This document shows positions 50,201 through 61,270 of a stretch of DNA of 64,000 nucleotides, piece by piece (position 1 is the stretch's first letter; the number at the start of each line of letters is the position of its first letter). The notes under the pieces were generated by a model. It ran no database searches, was not told the DNA's origin, and was given only the letters and a program-made list of their open reading frames with translations. Source of the stretch: Lunularia cruciata (lineage: Eukaryota > Streptophyta > Marchantiopsida > Lunulariales > Lunulariaceae). Position numbers and translations under genes: made by a program. The DNA lies in the NCBI GenBank assembly GCA_948567375.1, contig OX419762.1:22026608-22090607 (forward strand). Reading direction: 5' to 3'.

Positions 50201-50239
50201 GTTCTCACTACTTTCTTCCTCCAATTTATCATGGGGTTG
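47206..50239 (-). pseudogene. Family B pol: RT, RNase H, integrase, chromodomain (remnant)
   Basis: From right to left on the minus strand. Protease-RT linker and RT start: LPPKRRVDHKIEI ... PPCKAPYCLSPHELKQCKAQ ... KKGFIHPNIPPYRALVLLVKK, 49760-50010. RT core: LNGAKYFTKLDLQSDYNQIQ, FMSLMNNIF; the DD box has become LDG near 49465. RNase H about 49290-48640, with AEWRQRFNMTITYVEGKKQ at its end. Integrase core: YDSIIVFIDQF, SIDAIFSHHGLSRVLIIDRG, QFTNLFW at 48001-48250. Integrase C-terminus at 47680-47920 and MKIHPIFHVS near 47480. Chromodomain at 47240-47400 (CKVKHILQKCICS, EATWEPVANL). Many stops; inactive. Confidence 0.87.
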
Positions 50240-50953
50240 TGTAATCTTCCAAGGATAAGAGACCTTAAGAGAAACATAAGAGAAGAAACACAAGCTTCAC
50301 ACTCAATCCTCCAATGCCCAAAAGGAGCACCTTCTCTTTATTATATAGCAAAGAGGATCCACTCACAAGAAGCTCCACCCTTGGATTGGATACTTGGATT
50401 TGTGACATGTCCGTGAGCTCCACCCTTAGATTAGTTGCTTAGATGGGTGACATGTCAGTCCTTGTCCTATCTGGTTGGTCAAATAAGTTTGATTGGAAGG
50501 GATCTTTAGAGAATCTTCTTGTAGGAATCTCTAAATCACAAGGGTAAGGTATTGTTAGAAATCTCCCAATGAGATAAACTTTTGGGGAGGATTTGCATAT
50601 TTTCAAGGCTTAATTCATCCATTTAGGCCTCTAAAATTGACTAAAGTTTTGCAACTATTCTTGATTCTTGCCTTATTAGTAGAAGTATTCTCTTGGTGAT
50701 ACCTCTATCTGATCTACTTAGTCCATTATCTATAACGTCATCCCAAATGTTACCAAGCTATTTTTCAGCTCTAGATAATATGCCTAGCTATTGGTATTCT
50801 ATTTTAAGGTTGTTCAACTCTTGCTCTACTAGTAGAAGTGCTCTTTTTATGACACCTCTATCTGATCTACCTAGCACATCACACCTAACATCATTCAAGA
50901 TGTTACAAAGTCAATTTTCACCTCTATATAATATATCTAGCTATTGTATTACA
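50240..50953 (-). repeat. Solo LTR of family B inside the family B element (714 bp)
   Basis: TGTAATCTTCC ... TTGTATTACA, flanked by GGTTG (50235-50239) and AGTTG (50954-50958), one change. It sits between the protease end (GMTWMEHHN) and the protease-RT linker, so the coding sequence of the host element reads on across it. Confidence 0.9.
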
Positions 50954-50958
50954 AGTTG

Positions 50959-51183
50959 TGGTGCTCCATCCATGTCATACCTAAGGTTGCATCATAACGA
51001 GCTAACCATATCACTTCCCACTCAATTACTTCTTGATATTCTCTTACATAGAGTGCTACCTTTCTAGATAATGATTCAAACATCTCTGTATGCCCATTAG
51101 ATAATTTTACTTCTTCATTCTTATCTTTCTATAGATCCATCCTCAACCTCATTGCAACAGAGTGAGACAAAAAGTTCTCTGTT
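50959..51183 (-). pseudogene. Family B protease, C-terminal half
   Basis: Minus-strand reading gives VKLSNGHTEMFESLSRKVAL, EWEVIWLARYDATLGMTW and MEHHN. This is the flap-to-C-terminus part of a Ty3 protease, continuing the VKILIDSRA active-site segment at 56655-56700 on the other side of A4. A4 therefore inserted a short way downstream of the active-site codons. Confidence 0.82.
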
Positions 51184-51572
51184 TGTAAAAGACTAAGACC
51201 GAGGAGAGAAATAGGAAAATGGAAACTCACATTGGGACACTTGAATGTGGGAAAACTCCAAATGCCTAGCATGAACTTTGGCTTTGGTTTTTATAGGTAG
51301 CATACAAGGCCCTTGAGAAGCTTCTCAAGAAGCTTGCTCAAGTCGCTTTCTTAGAGTGCAAGCCAAGTTAACTAGGAAGCTTCTCAAGAAGCTTCCTTCC
51401 AGAAGCCACCTACTTGGCATGCAAGCTAAGCTAGTTGGAAGCTTCTAGAAGCTTCCTTCTAGAAGCTACTTACTTGAGGTGTAAGCTAAGCTAGCCGGGA
51501 AGCTTCCCAAGAAGCTTCCTAGATACTTCTAGAATATTTTGGGCTAATTTGTCTTATGTGCTTATGTGCCAC
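51184..51572 (-). repeat. A4 3' LTR, truncated
   Basis: On the + strand begins TGTAAAAGACTAAGACC and breaks off after TTATGTGCTTATGTGCC. The family end CTCCATATTGTTACA is missing. Keeps the perfect four-unit heat shock element at 51438-51455. Confidence 0.88.
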
Positions 51573-54500
51573 TCCTCATGATCATTGATAGGGATAGGAA
51601 GAGGAGGAGGTTGGACTTGACATGAAAAGGAAGAGGGGTTAGGAACAAAGGGTTTCAACTTGGAAACATGAAAGACAAGATGGATACGCATGTGATAAGG
51701 CAAGGCAAGTCAATAAGCAATAGGAGAGACAATTTGGGTGATATCAAAGGTTCCTATTCAATTAGGTGCAAGTTTACAAACTTGGATATCAAGTGGGAGA
51801 GGGAGGTTACTAGAGGATAGCATGACTTTATCACCAATTTCAAACGTGAGATCACAACGATGGTGGTCCGCATATTGTTTGTGGCAATTCTGAGCAACAA
51901 GGAGGTGAGACCTTGGCTTGTTGGAGAGATTGGGATATAATGGTCAAGAATGTGGAAGTATGAGGAACCTGAGATGGAGGAAGAGCAAGAAGAGAATCTG
52001 GAACAAGTGGATCTTGGCCAAAATTGAGAAAGAAAGGAGAAAATCCGATGCTTGCCTATTTGGAATTGTTGTTGGTAAATTTTGTAGTTGCAAGACATTC
52101 ATCCCAATTGGTATGGTGGACATTGACAAAGGCATGCAACCTATCCTCCAATGTAAAATTTGCACGTTTGGTTTGGTCATCAATTTGAGGATGATAGGTT
52201 GTGGACAAAGCAAGCTTGGTGCCGAGTATCTGGAAGAGTGCTTGCCAAAACTTCCTAATATATCAAGGATCACGGTTGGAGATGAGTACACGTGGCATCC
52301 CATGATGCTTGAAGAGATTGTCAAAGTAGATTTGTGCTAAGGTTGGAGCATCCATAATATCACAGGTTGGTACCAAGTGGATTTGCTTACTAAGCTTATA
52401 CACAAACACCACGATTGCAGTGTGTCCTTGTTTTGTCTTTGGCAAGGATGTGATGAGATCCAAGCTCACATGCTCCCAATGAGCGTATGGAACGGCGAGT
52501 GGTTGAAGGAGTCCACTCGGCTTTTGGTTGTTGGCCTTGTTACGTTGGTAGCTCTCACACAATCGGACAAATTCTTGAACATCTCATGTCATGTTGGGCC
52601 AACACTATTGATGTTGGAGGGTACCCAAGGTCTTTTCTACACCCATGTGACCAGTGATGGGTAAATCATGGGCATCTTGAAAGCATACAAGTTGAAGATC
52701 ACCTTTAGCTGGAACATAGATCCGGTCCTCATGGAATAAAATGCCCTCCTTGATGGAGAAGGTGTTGTACTCCTTATTGCATGTTGTAAAGCAACCATAT
52801 ACCATTTGAAAGAAAGGATCTTGGTGTAGAGGTGACTGAAACTTTTTTTGGACCTTGGAGTCAACTGACACTATTGAATTGCCACTATGATGAGAGGAAG
52901 AGACTTCAAATCAGGTCGTTGTGATAAAGCATCATGGATTATATGGAATCGACCTAGTTTGTACTCAAGTTTGATGTCATACAGTTGGAGTTGTTCCTCC
53001 CATTGATGATGTCGACTCTTCATGTGTTCCAAGTGTAAGGTCTACAACAATGGTTTGTGATCAGTTTGCATGATCACTTGTTTCCCTAAGAGGTAATGCC
53101 TCCATACCTTGGTGGCGTATACCATTGCAAGTTGTTCTTGATCTTGAGCAGAGTAGTTTTGTTTAGCCATATTGAGTCGGCAAGGCACAAAGGCAATGGG
53201 ATGGAGTCCATCTGGGAATTCTTGTTTCAGCACGGCTCCAATTGCAAAGTTAGAAGCATCAAAATCAACCACACATGGTAGTTGAGGATCATATGGTTGA
53301 AGAATGGATCTTGAAGACACCATATGCTTTAACTTCTGGAATGCTTCTTCATGCTTGGTGGTCCACTGGAAGCTCAAGTTCTTTCCCAAGAGGTTAGTCA
53401 ATGAAGCAGCCACATGAGCATAATAATGGATGAACCGTTGGTAAAAACTGGCCAATCTATTAAATGCTCGTACTTTTGTAGCATCCTTAGGGGTAGGCCA
53501 ATTAGTAATGGCCTTGATTTTCTCTTCTTCCATCTTGATCCCCTTTGATGAATCTTATGACCCAAGAAGGTAACCTCCTTCTGCCCAAAGGCACACTTTG
53601 ACTTCTTGCAGTAAAATTACCATTGTCGTAGTCATCTTAGGACTTCTCACACATGATTCACGTGTTCTACCTTTGTCTTACTATAAATTAAGATATCATC
53701 TAAGAACACCACCATGGACCGATCCAATAGTCCATCCAACACTTGATGCATCTGATCCATGAAGACTACTGGAGCATTAGTGAGTTTGAAGGTAGAACTC
53801 TCCACTCAAAATGCCCATACCTTGTACAAAAGGCAGTCTTTGCACATCCTCTCTATCAATAGGAATTTTCCAATAGCCATTGCGAAGATCCAACTTGGAA
53901 AAGTAGCGTGCTCCACTTAGTTGATCAAGCAAGTCATTGATCTGAGGCAAGGGATATGCATTCTTCATGGTTTGCTTATTGACCCCACGGTAATCAATAA
54001 AAAAATGAAGTCTTCCATCCTTCTTTGGAACAAATAGTACCGGTGCTCCCCAAGGAGAGGTATTATGTTGCATGAAGTCCTTCTCCAACAACTTTGTAAG
54101 TGTTGTTCGCAACTCCTCTAACTCCTTTGGTGAGAGCCGATAGATCGGTCTACTCATTGGAGTACTCCTTGGCAATAACTTGATCTTGAAGGGCATACCT
54201 CAATTGGAGGGTAATCCTTTGGCACATCATCCGGAAACACGTCTGCAAACTCCTAAACTATCCGATCAACCATTTCTTGATGAGGCTCTTGGCCCTCCTC
54301 TGATTGTTCTAGTACAATTGGCTTGATCTACACCATGAATACAGGCTTATCTTCCTCCAAAGCTTGGTCTATGGCTGCTTTACTAACCAACTTCCTTTCC
54401 AAGGACTCATCTCTCTTCCAAGCTTGCTCCATGGTTGCCTTCTTGGCAAACTTCCCATCTTGGGACTCCACTCCCTTCAAGGTTTTCTCTATGGCTACCT

Positions 54501-55890
54501 TCTCAACAAACTTCTCATCTTGGGACTGACTATTCTTAGGTGTCTTACTCATAGGTGCCAGACAACCTAATCAGAAATTCCTACTTTGGTGTTGTACTCA
54601 AATTTGGCATTGGGTCCAATCAAATTGAACTTTATGACGTTCAAGCCAAGGTACACCCAAAATGATATCATAGTGTAGAGGTGCCACTACAAACCTCATA
54701 CACTCCAAATACTCCTTCCCAATCTTGAAGGTAACAAGATGCAAGGTTCGAAATGCAGAACCCTTTCTACCATCCGCCATCATCAAACTACTTCCAATCA
54801 CTTGCTTGATAGGAATACCCAATTCCTTTGCTACTTGCATAGACATGCAATTCTTTGAACTTCTAGAATCAACCAAAATCCTACAACCCCAATTAGATAT
54901 TGTACCTTGTAAGTGAACCAAACTTGCATAGGTCAAGCCTTCAATCCCATTGGAACTAATCAAGCTCCCAATAGGTAGCTCAAAATCTCCTACTAGGATT
55001 CTTTGTTTCCCTCATCATTTGGTTCCACAAACTCCATCTGGGCAATTGTTGAGGTCACCCATTCCTAAGTGGACATTCAGCAATGCATTGTCCAACTTGG
55101 TGACAATAAAAACAACCTCCATTTTGTCGCAATCTTTCTTTATCTACTGCACCAAGTGGCCTCCGTTGGATAGCATCAATCTCCATTGGTGCTGGTTCTT
55201 CCACCCGTGTGTATTGTATTGGTAAGCTTGGTGTAAGTTGAGGTCAAGACCAAGTTATCACAACCAAGGAATCAAAGCGCTCAGCTAATTGCATGGCTTC
55301 TTCTATGTTTTGTGGTTCTCGCATGGTCACCTCCAATTTGGTTCATGACTTCAATCCTTGCACAAATTGATCCAGAACTTCTCCTTCTTGTATATCTAAA
55401 ATTTGCATGATGGTGTTCTGAAATTGTGTGATGTAGCCTCTTATAGAGCCAATCTGCTTCAACTCCGCCAATTTATCTCGTGCGGCTCGGGTGGCATTTA
55501 TATTTTGAAATCAACCAAGTATTGCATCTTTGAATTTTGTCCATGTCAAGATTGGTGCAACAATCTATCATTCAGCTTGCTCCACTCGGAATTGCCACCA
55601 AAGTTTTGCCACACCATCCAATTGGCTAAAAGCCAAGATAATTTGTTTCTGTTCATCTTGAAGATTGGTGGCTTTGAAGTAACGTTTGCAATCAAACACA
55701 AAATTCTCCACTGTGCCCAGAAGATTCTTGCCTTCAAACACCTTGGATTTTGGAAATTGAATACAATCTTCTCCATCTTGGATTGGCGCTCTCTCTAGAT
55801 GTTCTTGTTGTTGGTCTTGTTCATCCAATAATCGAGTAAGGTGCTCAATTTGTTGTTGCATCGCAAGGATAACATTTTGTATTGCCACGC
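51573..55890 (-). pseudogene. A4 gag-pol remnant lacking chromodomain
   Basis: From the right: gag 55888-55040 (MQQQIEHLTRLLDEQD, FEGKNLLGTVENFVF, zinc knuckle near 55090-55130). Protease 54963-54600, active site VDSRSS (Gly of DSG changed to Arg). Three-unit linker about 54340-54520. RT 54196-53640 ([50 protein letters not shown]). RNase H 53533-52950 (VVDFDASNFAIGAVL, TDHKPLL). Integrase 52871-51760 with H2C2 region retained (GHMGVEKTLGTLQHQ; LCESYQRNK) and core (WEHVSLDLITSLPKTKQGH). Reading frames are longer than in A2/A3 but still broken. Confidence 0.88.
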
Positions 55891-56151
55891 CATAGCTACT
55901 ACTCTATCCTACTACTCCAAATTTATCTAATTGATTAACACATAAATACAGCATGTCTAGCTTTCTCCATAAGTGACAATCAGAAGTATCAAGGGTTCCT
56001 CATACACGATGATTATATGTAGAAAATCATGCCCAAAGCATGAAGTGATGAATTGTGTGAAGTGGTGCTTGGGTAACATCTGGACATGAAAATCCCAATG
56101 GTTTGGTGGAAGTGGATTTGGTGGTCCATAAATTCCATCCATCCCATTCTT

Positions 56152-56163
56152 GCTCTAATACCA
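56152..56163 (-). other. Primer-binding site (A4)
   Basis: GCTCTAATACCA on the + strand, complement TGGTATTAGAGC, one base from the 5' LTR. Confidence 0.86.
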
Positions 56164-56164
56164 A

Positions 56165-56649
56165 TGTAAAAGACCAAGACCGAGGAGAGAAATAGGAAAA
56201 TGGAAACTCATATTGGGACACTTGAATGTGGGAAAACTCCAAATGCCTAGCATGAGCTTTGGCTTTGGTTTTTATAGGTAGCATACAAGGCCCTTGAGAA
56301 GCTTCTCAAGAAGCTTCCTCAAGCCGCTTTCTTAGAGTGCAAGTCAAGTTAACTAGGAAGCTTCTCAAGAAGCTTCCTCAAGCCGCTTTCTTAGAGTGCA
56401 AGCCAAGTTAACTAGGAAGCTTCTCAAGAAGCTTCCTTCTAGAAGCCGCCTACTTGGCTTGCAAGCTAAGCTAGTTGGAAGCTTCTAGAAGCTTCCTTCT
56501 AGAAGCTACTTACTTGAAGTGCAAGCTAAGCTAGCCAGGAAGCTTCCCAAGAAGCTTCCTAGATACTTCCGGAATATTCTAGGCTAATTTGTTTTATGTG
56601 CTACTTCGTAAGTCCGACTAACTTTGTTGCTAAACTCCATATTGTTATA
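56165..56649 (-). repeat. A4 5' LTR (485 bp) with internal 59-bp tandem duplication
   Basis: TGTAAAAGACCAAGACC ... ATATTGTTATA on the + strand. A 59-bp unit starting AAGCCGCTTTCTTAGAG occurs in tandem at 56321-56379 and 56380-56438; the 3' LTR has it once. Perfect four-unit heat shock element at 56478-56495. Reverse TATA (TTTTTATAGG) near 56270. Confidence 0.92.
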
Positions 56650-58147
56650 CTATTGCTCTAGAGTCTATCAATATTTTCACCTGATTGCCTTCTTGGACTC
56701 CATTTACGATTATCAATTATGAGTGTGTCTTCCTCAATCTTTGTGCACTTGTCCCCTTCCTTCCCCCACTTTTTTGCTTCTCCATTGAGCTAGTAAGGTC
56801 ATAAGATACATTTATTGTTGATCTTCATTTTTTGATGTGATTTTTGCATCTTTCTCTTCTATTTGTCTTTCCATGTTTTTCAAAGATCACTTGTATGGAG
56901 GCCGAGGGCATCTAGGAAAACAAGTATGACAATTGACCATAAGGTACCCAACTCGGCCGCAATTGTAACAACAATGTTGTTCTGCTTGAGTCTCTTCCCT
57001 TCATGGGACTCCATCTCTCCTTTCTTTGACCTGTTCCCATTCTTCTTGGAGCGCCGTGCTCCTTGTTCTCAAAACCAAAGGTAGCCCAATTCCATAGGAA
57101 CTGGTCCGCCAAAGGGTTTTGTTTCAGCCTAATAATGTTGAGTTAAGACTACTCTTCACCTCCTCTAAGTACGCATGTTATTCTTTGAGCACAAGCAATG
57201 GCTTCAATAATCATGCGAGGGTTTTGTATTATTACTTCTTGGTGAGTTTGCTCTTTTAGCCCTTGTTTGAAATTGTCCTGAGCTTCTTCTAGACTCATGT
57301 TGATTATTGTGACCTGTAAATCAAGGAGTGCCTCCATGTACTCTTATACATTGTTCTTCTGCTTCAACCCCATAGTTGGGTTTGAGCCATTTGCATTGAA
57401 TCCATGGATTGGAAGTTTTGCAATAGCCCTTCTTGCATGGCCATCTAAATGAATTTTCTTCCTTCTATCAACATTGATTGTTTCCAAGCATTGTACCATG
57501 TGAGGGCTTTATTGGTCAAGTACCCACATGCAAAAATGCTTTTAGAATGATTGGTGATTTCCATTGTAAACAATTAAAAGTATTGATTCATTCTTGAAAT
57601 TCTATTCTCCATTACTCCCATGGAACATAATTCCTTGTAAGGCTCAATATTGCATGTCTTCTTCATCCGTAGTAACAATGTGGCCTCATTGTTGATCGGG
57701 GTCGGTATCATTGGCATGAATGACTCTCCACGTACTTTGGCCGCTGGTATTGGGATTTGAGATGACTCCCCTTTATGCATTGCTTGGTCATACCTGAAGG
57801 TATGTACTTGACTTTGTAATGCCTCCATGGTCATCTTGATCTCCCAAAACTTGTTCAACATCCCCTGCATTCCTTGCATCAACTCCTACAACTATGGATC
57901 CATGATTTCTACACACAATAATTGCTCAATTGCTACTTCCTACCTCAATAGAGGGTTAATATGATCACTCAATGGAGCACGGATTATTGGAAATTCAAAG
58001 ACTATCACTTGTTGATAATATTCCTCACTAAAATTGCGGACTACAAAATCCCTAAACATTACTTTTGGTCTGACCACATAACGGATTTCTACTTGAGTGT
58101 TGAAAGGTAAGGGATTTGGTATATTCAGATCCATTACAATAGAATGT
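56650..58147 (-). pseudogene. gag: Family B gag and protease start
   Basis: Minus-strand frames: GFDDLHSIVMDLNIPNPLPF and PKVMFRDFVVRNFSEEYYQQ (58164-57940); MQGMLNKFWEIKMTMEALQS (57880-57780); LEEAQDNFKQGLKEQTHQEV near 57290-57200. A zinc knuckle CYNCGRVGYLMVNC is at about 56925-56975 (His of CCHC changed to Tyr), and the protease active site VKILIDSRA follows near 56655-56690 (DSG changed to DSR). The gag body differs in sequence from family A. Stops and shifts throughout. Confidence 0.75.
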
Positions 58148-58471
58148 AGATCATCAAATCCCATTTTCTATCATAGATCACTATAGGCAAAATCACCGAG
58201 TTTGGTGATTCATTCATTCACTATATCCATGTACTCTATTCCAAAATGGAAAATGAGATATACTCTCACTTGCTCACATTGGATGTACATAATCTTGACA
58301 TGGAATAGATTCAAGAATGGAAAGTGGGTGCCAGATATTGTCCTCCTAGAGTCTCCATCCCATCCCTTCTCTAACATTCCTAATCTATCGATTACACTAC
58401 AAAATTACTCAATCTCAAGTAGCCCATGTTCCTCCAAGAGAGGTGATCCACGCTCTTGGGTTGAAACACAT

Positions 58472-58483
58472 GCTCTGAAACCA
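58472..58483 (-). other. Primer-binding site (family B element)
   Basis: GCTCTGAAACCA on the + strand, i.e. TGGTTTCAGAGC. One mismatch to the plant initiator-Met site TGGTATCAGAGC, one base from the 5' LTR. Confidence 0.85.
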
Positions 58484-58484
58484 T

Positions 58485-59242
58485 TGTAATCTTCCAAGGA
58501 TAGGAGATCTTAAGAGAAACATAGGAGAAAAAACACAAAGTTTCACACTCAATACTCCGATACCCTAAAGGAGCACCTTGTCTTTATTATATAGCAAAGA
58601 GGAATACTCCTCAAAGGAAGCTTCACCCTTAGATCAGATACATAGATTGATGACATGGTAGAGCTCTCACCCTTAGATTAGTTGCATGCATGGGTGACAT
58701 GTTGGTTTTGGTCCTATCTAGTTGGTCAAATAAGCTTTGATCAGAGGAAATCTTTAGAGAATCTTCTTGTAGGAATTTCTGAATGACATGAGTGAGGTAC
58801 CATTGGGAAGCTCTCAATGAGATAATTTGGGGGGGGGAGTGGGAGAGGAAGGCTAGCCTCACATCTCTTTGGGGGATTCTGCATATTTTTGAGGCCTAAT
58901 TCATCAATTTAGGCCTCTAAAATTAGCTTTAGAAGTTTTAAGATATTTTTGGCTCTTGCCTTATTAGTAGAAGTAATCTTTTGGTAATATTTCTATCTGA
59001 TCTACTTAGTCCATTATCTATAACATCCTTCCAAATATTACCAAGCCAATTTTCACCCCTGGATAATATGTCTAGCTATTGATATTGCATTCAAGTTTTT
59101 TTTTGGCTCCTGCTCTATAAGTAGAAGTATTCTTTTGGTGACACCTCTATCTGATCTACCTAGCCCGTCATACCTACATCCTTCTAGATGTTACCAAGCC
59201 AAGTTTCATGTAAAGATAATATGTCTAACTATTGGTATTACA
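58485..59242 (-). repeat. Family B element 5' LTR (758 bp)
   Basis: TGTAATCTTCCAAGG ... TTGGTATTACA on the + strand. Reverse TATA box (TTTATTATATAG) near 58583-58594. Contains a G-run (58829-58838) and the tandem CATC...ACCAAGCCAATTT blocks of the family. Confidence 0.93.
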
Positions 59243-61270
59243 TATTGTAATATGTTTTGAAGTGACTCCATTGTATTATGGTCTAGACCTGTGCAAGTTT
59301 CCATTCAACCATCAAAGCAACATAATATGCAAGTTTGTGCAATAGAATTGCACAAACTTGCAATTCTCTCCTTCTATTGGCAAAAGGCTACTCATTCTAT
59401 TATACAATGCACTTTGAAGTTGAAAGGTGTAATTTCTACCTTGGGAAAAATGTTTATCAATATTTGCTCCCACAGAGGTGAATGCAGAGTTGTTATTGTA
59501 TGGTCCAAGAGATTTTCAAAAGCTCTTTGCTTCTTGTGTATCTCCTTGTAGCAAGCGCAGCAATTGCTCAAGAAGCACTACCAACGGTGGAGCTCAACTT
59601 TTTCCTTGATCACAACACATGTAGTGAATAGTGAGTGGACCTTTGTTGTGCCTCTTTGGATGATATGATTCTCTAGCCAATACAAAGTGCAATAGGTGTA
59701 TACAATGAATATAAGTAGATGTCAAATGCTACCAGCCACACCATAAATTACATGACATGCAAATGGAAAATCTAGGATTGTAGCATGTGTTGCTTGACAT
59801 CCTAGACTATTATTCTCTTGCATCTTCTTCTATTTTCTTGACATGCTAGGCAACATGAGCGCAACAATCAATTCCCAAATCTGCCATTTGATCTTCAATT
59901 GGATGTTTTGTACACCTTCTTGATGCTTGTATTGTTTGCATCACGCTCAACATCTATATGCTTTGTACGTCATTCTTAGACTAGTCTATTTTTGTGGGCT
60001 TGAGCAATTTCCTTTTGAATAAGAGGCATAACAACTTTCAAAAGGCCTATATGATAGATAGAAAGGACATTAGAGGTCCTATCATATTCAAAAAATGTCA
60101 TTTTGAAATCCTTACGCGTGGACTATGGACTTTATCCATTTGTTTGACCATGATGAAAATTAGATGGCAATATAAAATTTTGGACTCTAAAAAGACTTCT
60201 AAATGACATAATACTAAGACAAAGGTAGCAATACCTTGACATAGGGACACAAAAGATATAATATTCACATTAGCTACTTCAATCAACTTTGGACAAGTGG
60301 ATGCATAAGACCTTGATTGCTAAAAATTATAGGGTCCAATGTGTATACGAATTGTGACATATCAGGATTAAGGTCCCTCCTTAAGAAGAGAGCATATTTT
60401 GCTTTTTCCAAGTTTGAGATTTGGTCATCTCTTACATGTAAAATCTAAATTTCTTAGCATACAACACTAAAAACACTTATCCTAAGCACTTGGCTCCAAC
60501 AAATCTACCAACCATATAATCACTCCCTACTAAATCATCTCTTCTAGTAACTAATGCAATGATTGAGCGTATCATATCTTTATTTTAGAAGTAGAATCCC
60601 TTGTTTTAAAGAGTATCAAGACCTGAAAATGCAAGCTTAGAATGCAAGTTAGGTGTACTTTTAAGTTAGGGAAGAAATATCACTAACCTAGCCAACACCT
60701 CATAATCAAAATTCGCAAAGTCATGGATAAATTACAAAAGAACATCAAGATAAAAGAAAACCAAAAAAATCTCATTATCTCATCTTTTGAGCAAGGATTA
60801 AAGAACCTGTGAGAAGGGTCGTCTTTCCGTCTTTCTTATGGCATTGCTTTGCTTTGTTGAGAGTCAATTTCTTGCCTACTCCTTCCAACAGCTAGTGTAT
60901 TCCTCTTTCGTCTTAAATGCACCATGCTTATTGTAATCACCATATCTCCTCAACCGTTCCCTCTCTACAAACGAGTACATAGCAACAAATCAATGATAAT
61001 TTCTCTCCACATGCAATTCTCCTCAACTCGGATACTTCTTAACTCACAAATTCTTTTATTAGCAGCAGGGTTTCATAATCAAGAACCAAAACCATCACTG
61101 ATCAAAGCGCAAAAGCTCTATACACTAAGATCCACTTCTCTCTATTGTCAGTGTGCTGGTCGGGGGACTCTCAGGGAAAGTAACTCTCGCTTAAAGGAAA
61201 GTTGAAAATTTCGAGACAACCCCAGAAATGTCATTCCAATAGACACATCCTTCTGCTTAGAAATGCTCCG
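59243..61270 (-). mobile_element. Helitron remnant, minus-strand arm, outer part
   Basis: Reverse of roughly 38393-40540. Shared landmarks: the ACTCCATTGTATT block (59266), the KLAILSFYWQKATHS frame at 59330-59400 matching 40165-40425 in reverse, the GGTGTACTTTTAAGTTAGGG block (60650), and AACCAAAACCATCACTGATC (61085). The outer boundary is indistinct, between about 61190 and 61270. An ORF on the minus strand at 61148-61381 spans the edge. Confidence 0.8.

Larger units (their letters stand above)
51184..56649 (-). mobile_element. Ty3/gypsy chromovirus A4 nested in the family B element
   Basis: 5' LTR 56165-56649; truncated 3' LTR 51184-51572; PBS 56152-56163. Target duplication CTGTT (51179-51183) against CTATT (56650-56654), one G/A change. 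A deletion at about 51572 removed the chromodomain, the polypurine tract and the first part of the 3' LTR, joining an LTR interior directly to the sequence just before the chromodomain. Otherwise it is close to A1 in sequence and in its three-unit linker. Confidence 0.93.
46420..59242 (-). mobile_element. Family B chromovirus, near full length, host to two nested insertions
   Basis: 3' LTR 46420-47190, 5' LTR 58485-59242. Target duplication TCTTG (46415-46419) against TATTG (59243-59247), one change. PBS at 58472-58483, polypurine tract at 47192-47205. After removing the solo LTR (50240-50953) and A4 (51184-56649) with their duplications, it measures about 6.6 kb and its protease reads across both junctions. 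The chromodomain after integrase makes it a chromovirus distinct from family A. It inserted into the minus arm of the Helitron inverted repeat. Confidence 0.93.

Noticed and set aside
51190-51570. Repeated GAAGCTTC words as a CRISPR-like array
   Set aside because: Spacing is irregular, the repeats are short palindromes inside LTR modules, and the genome is eukaryotic.
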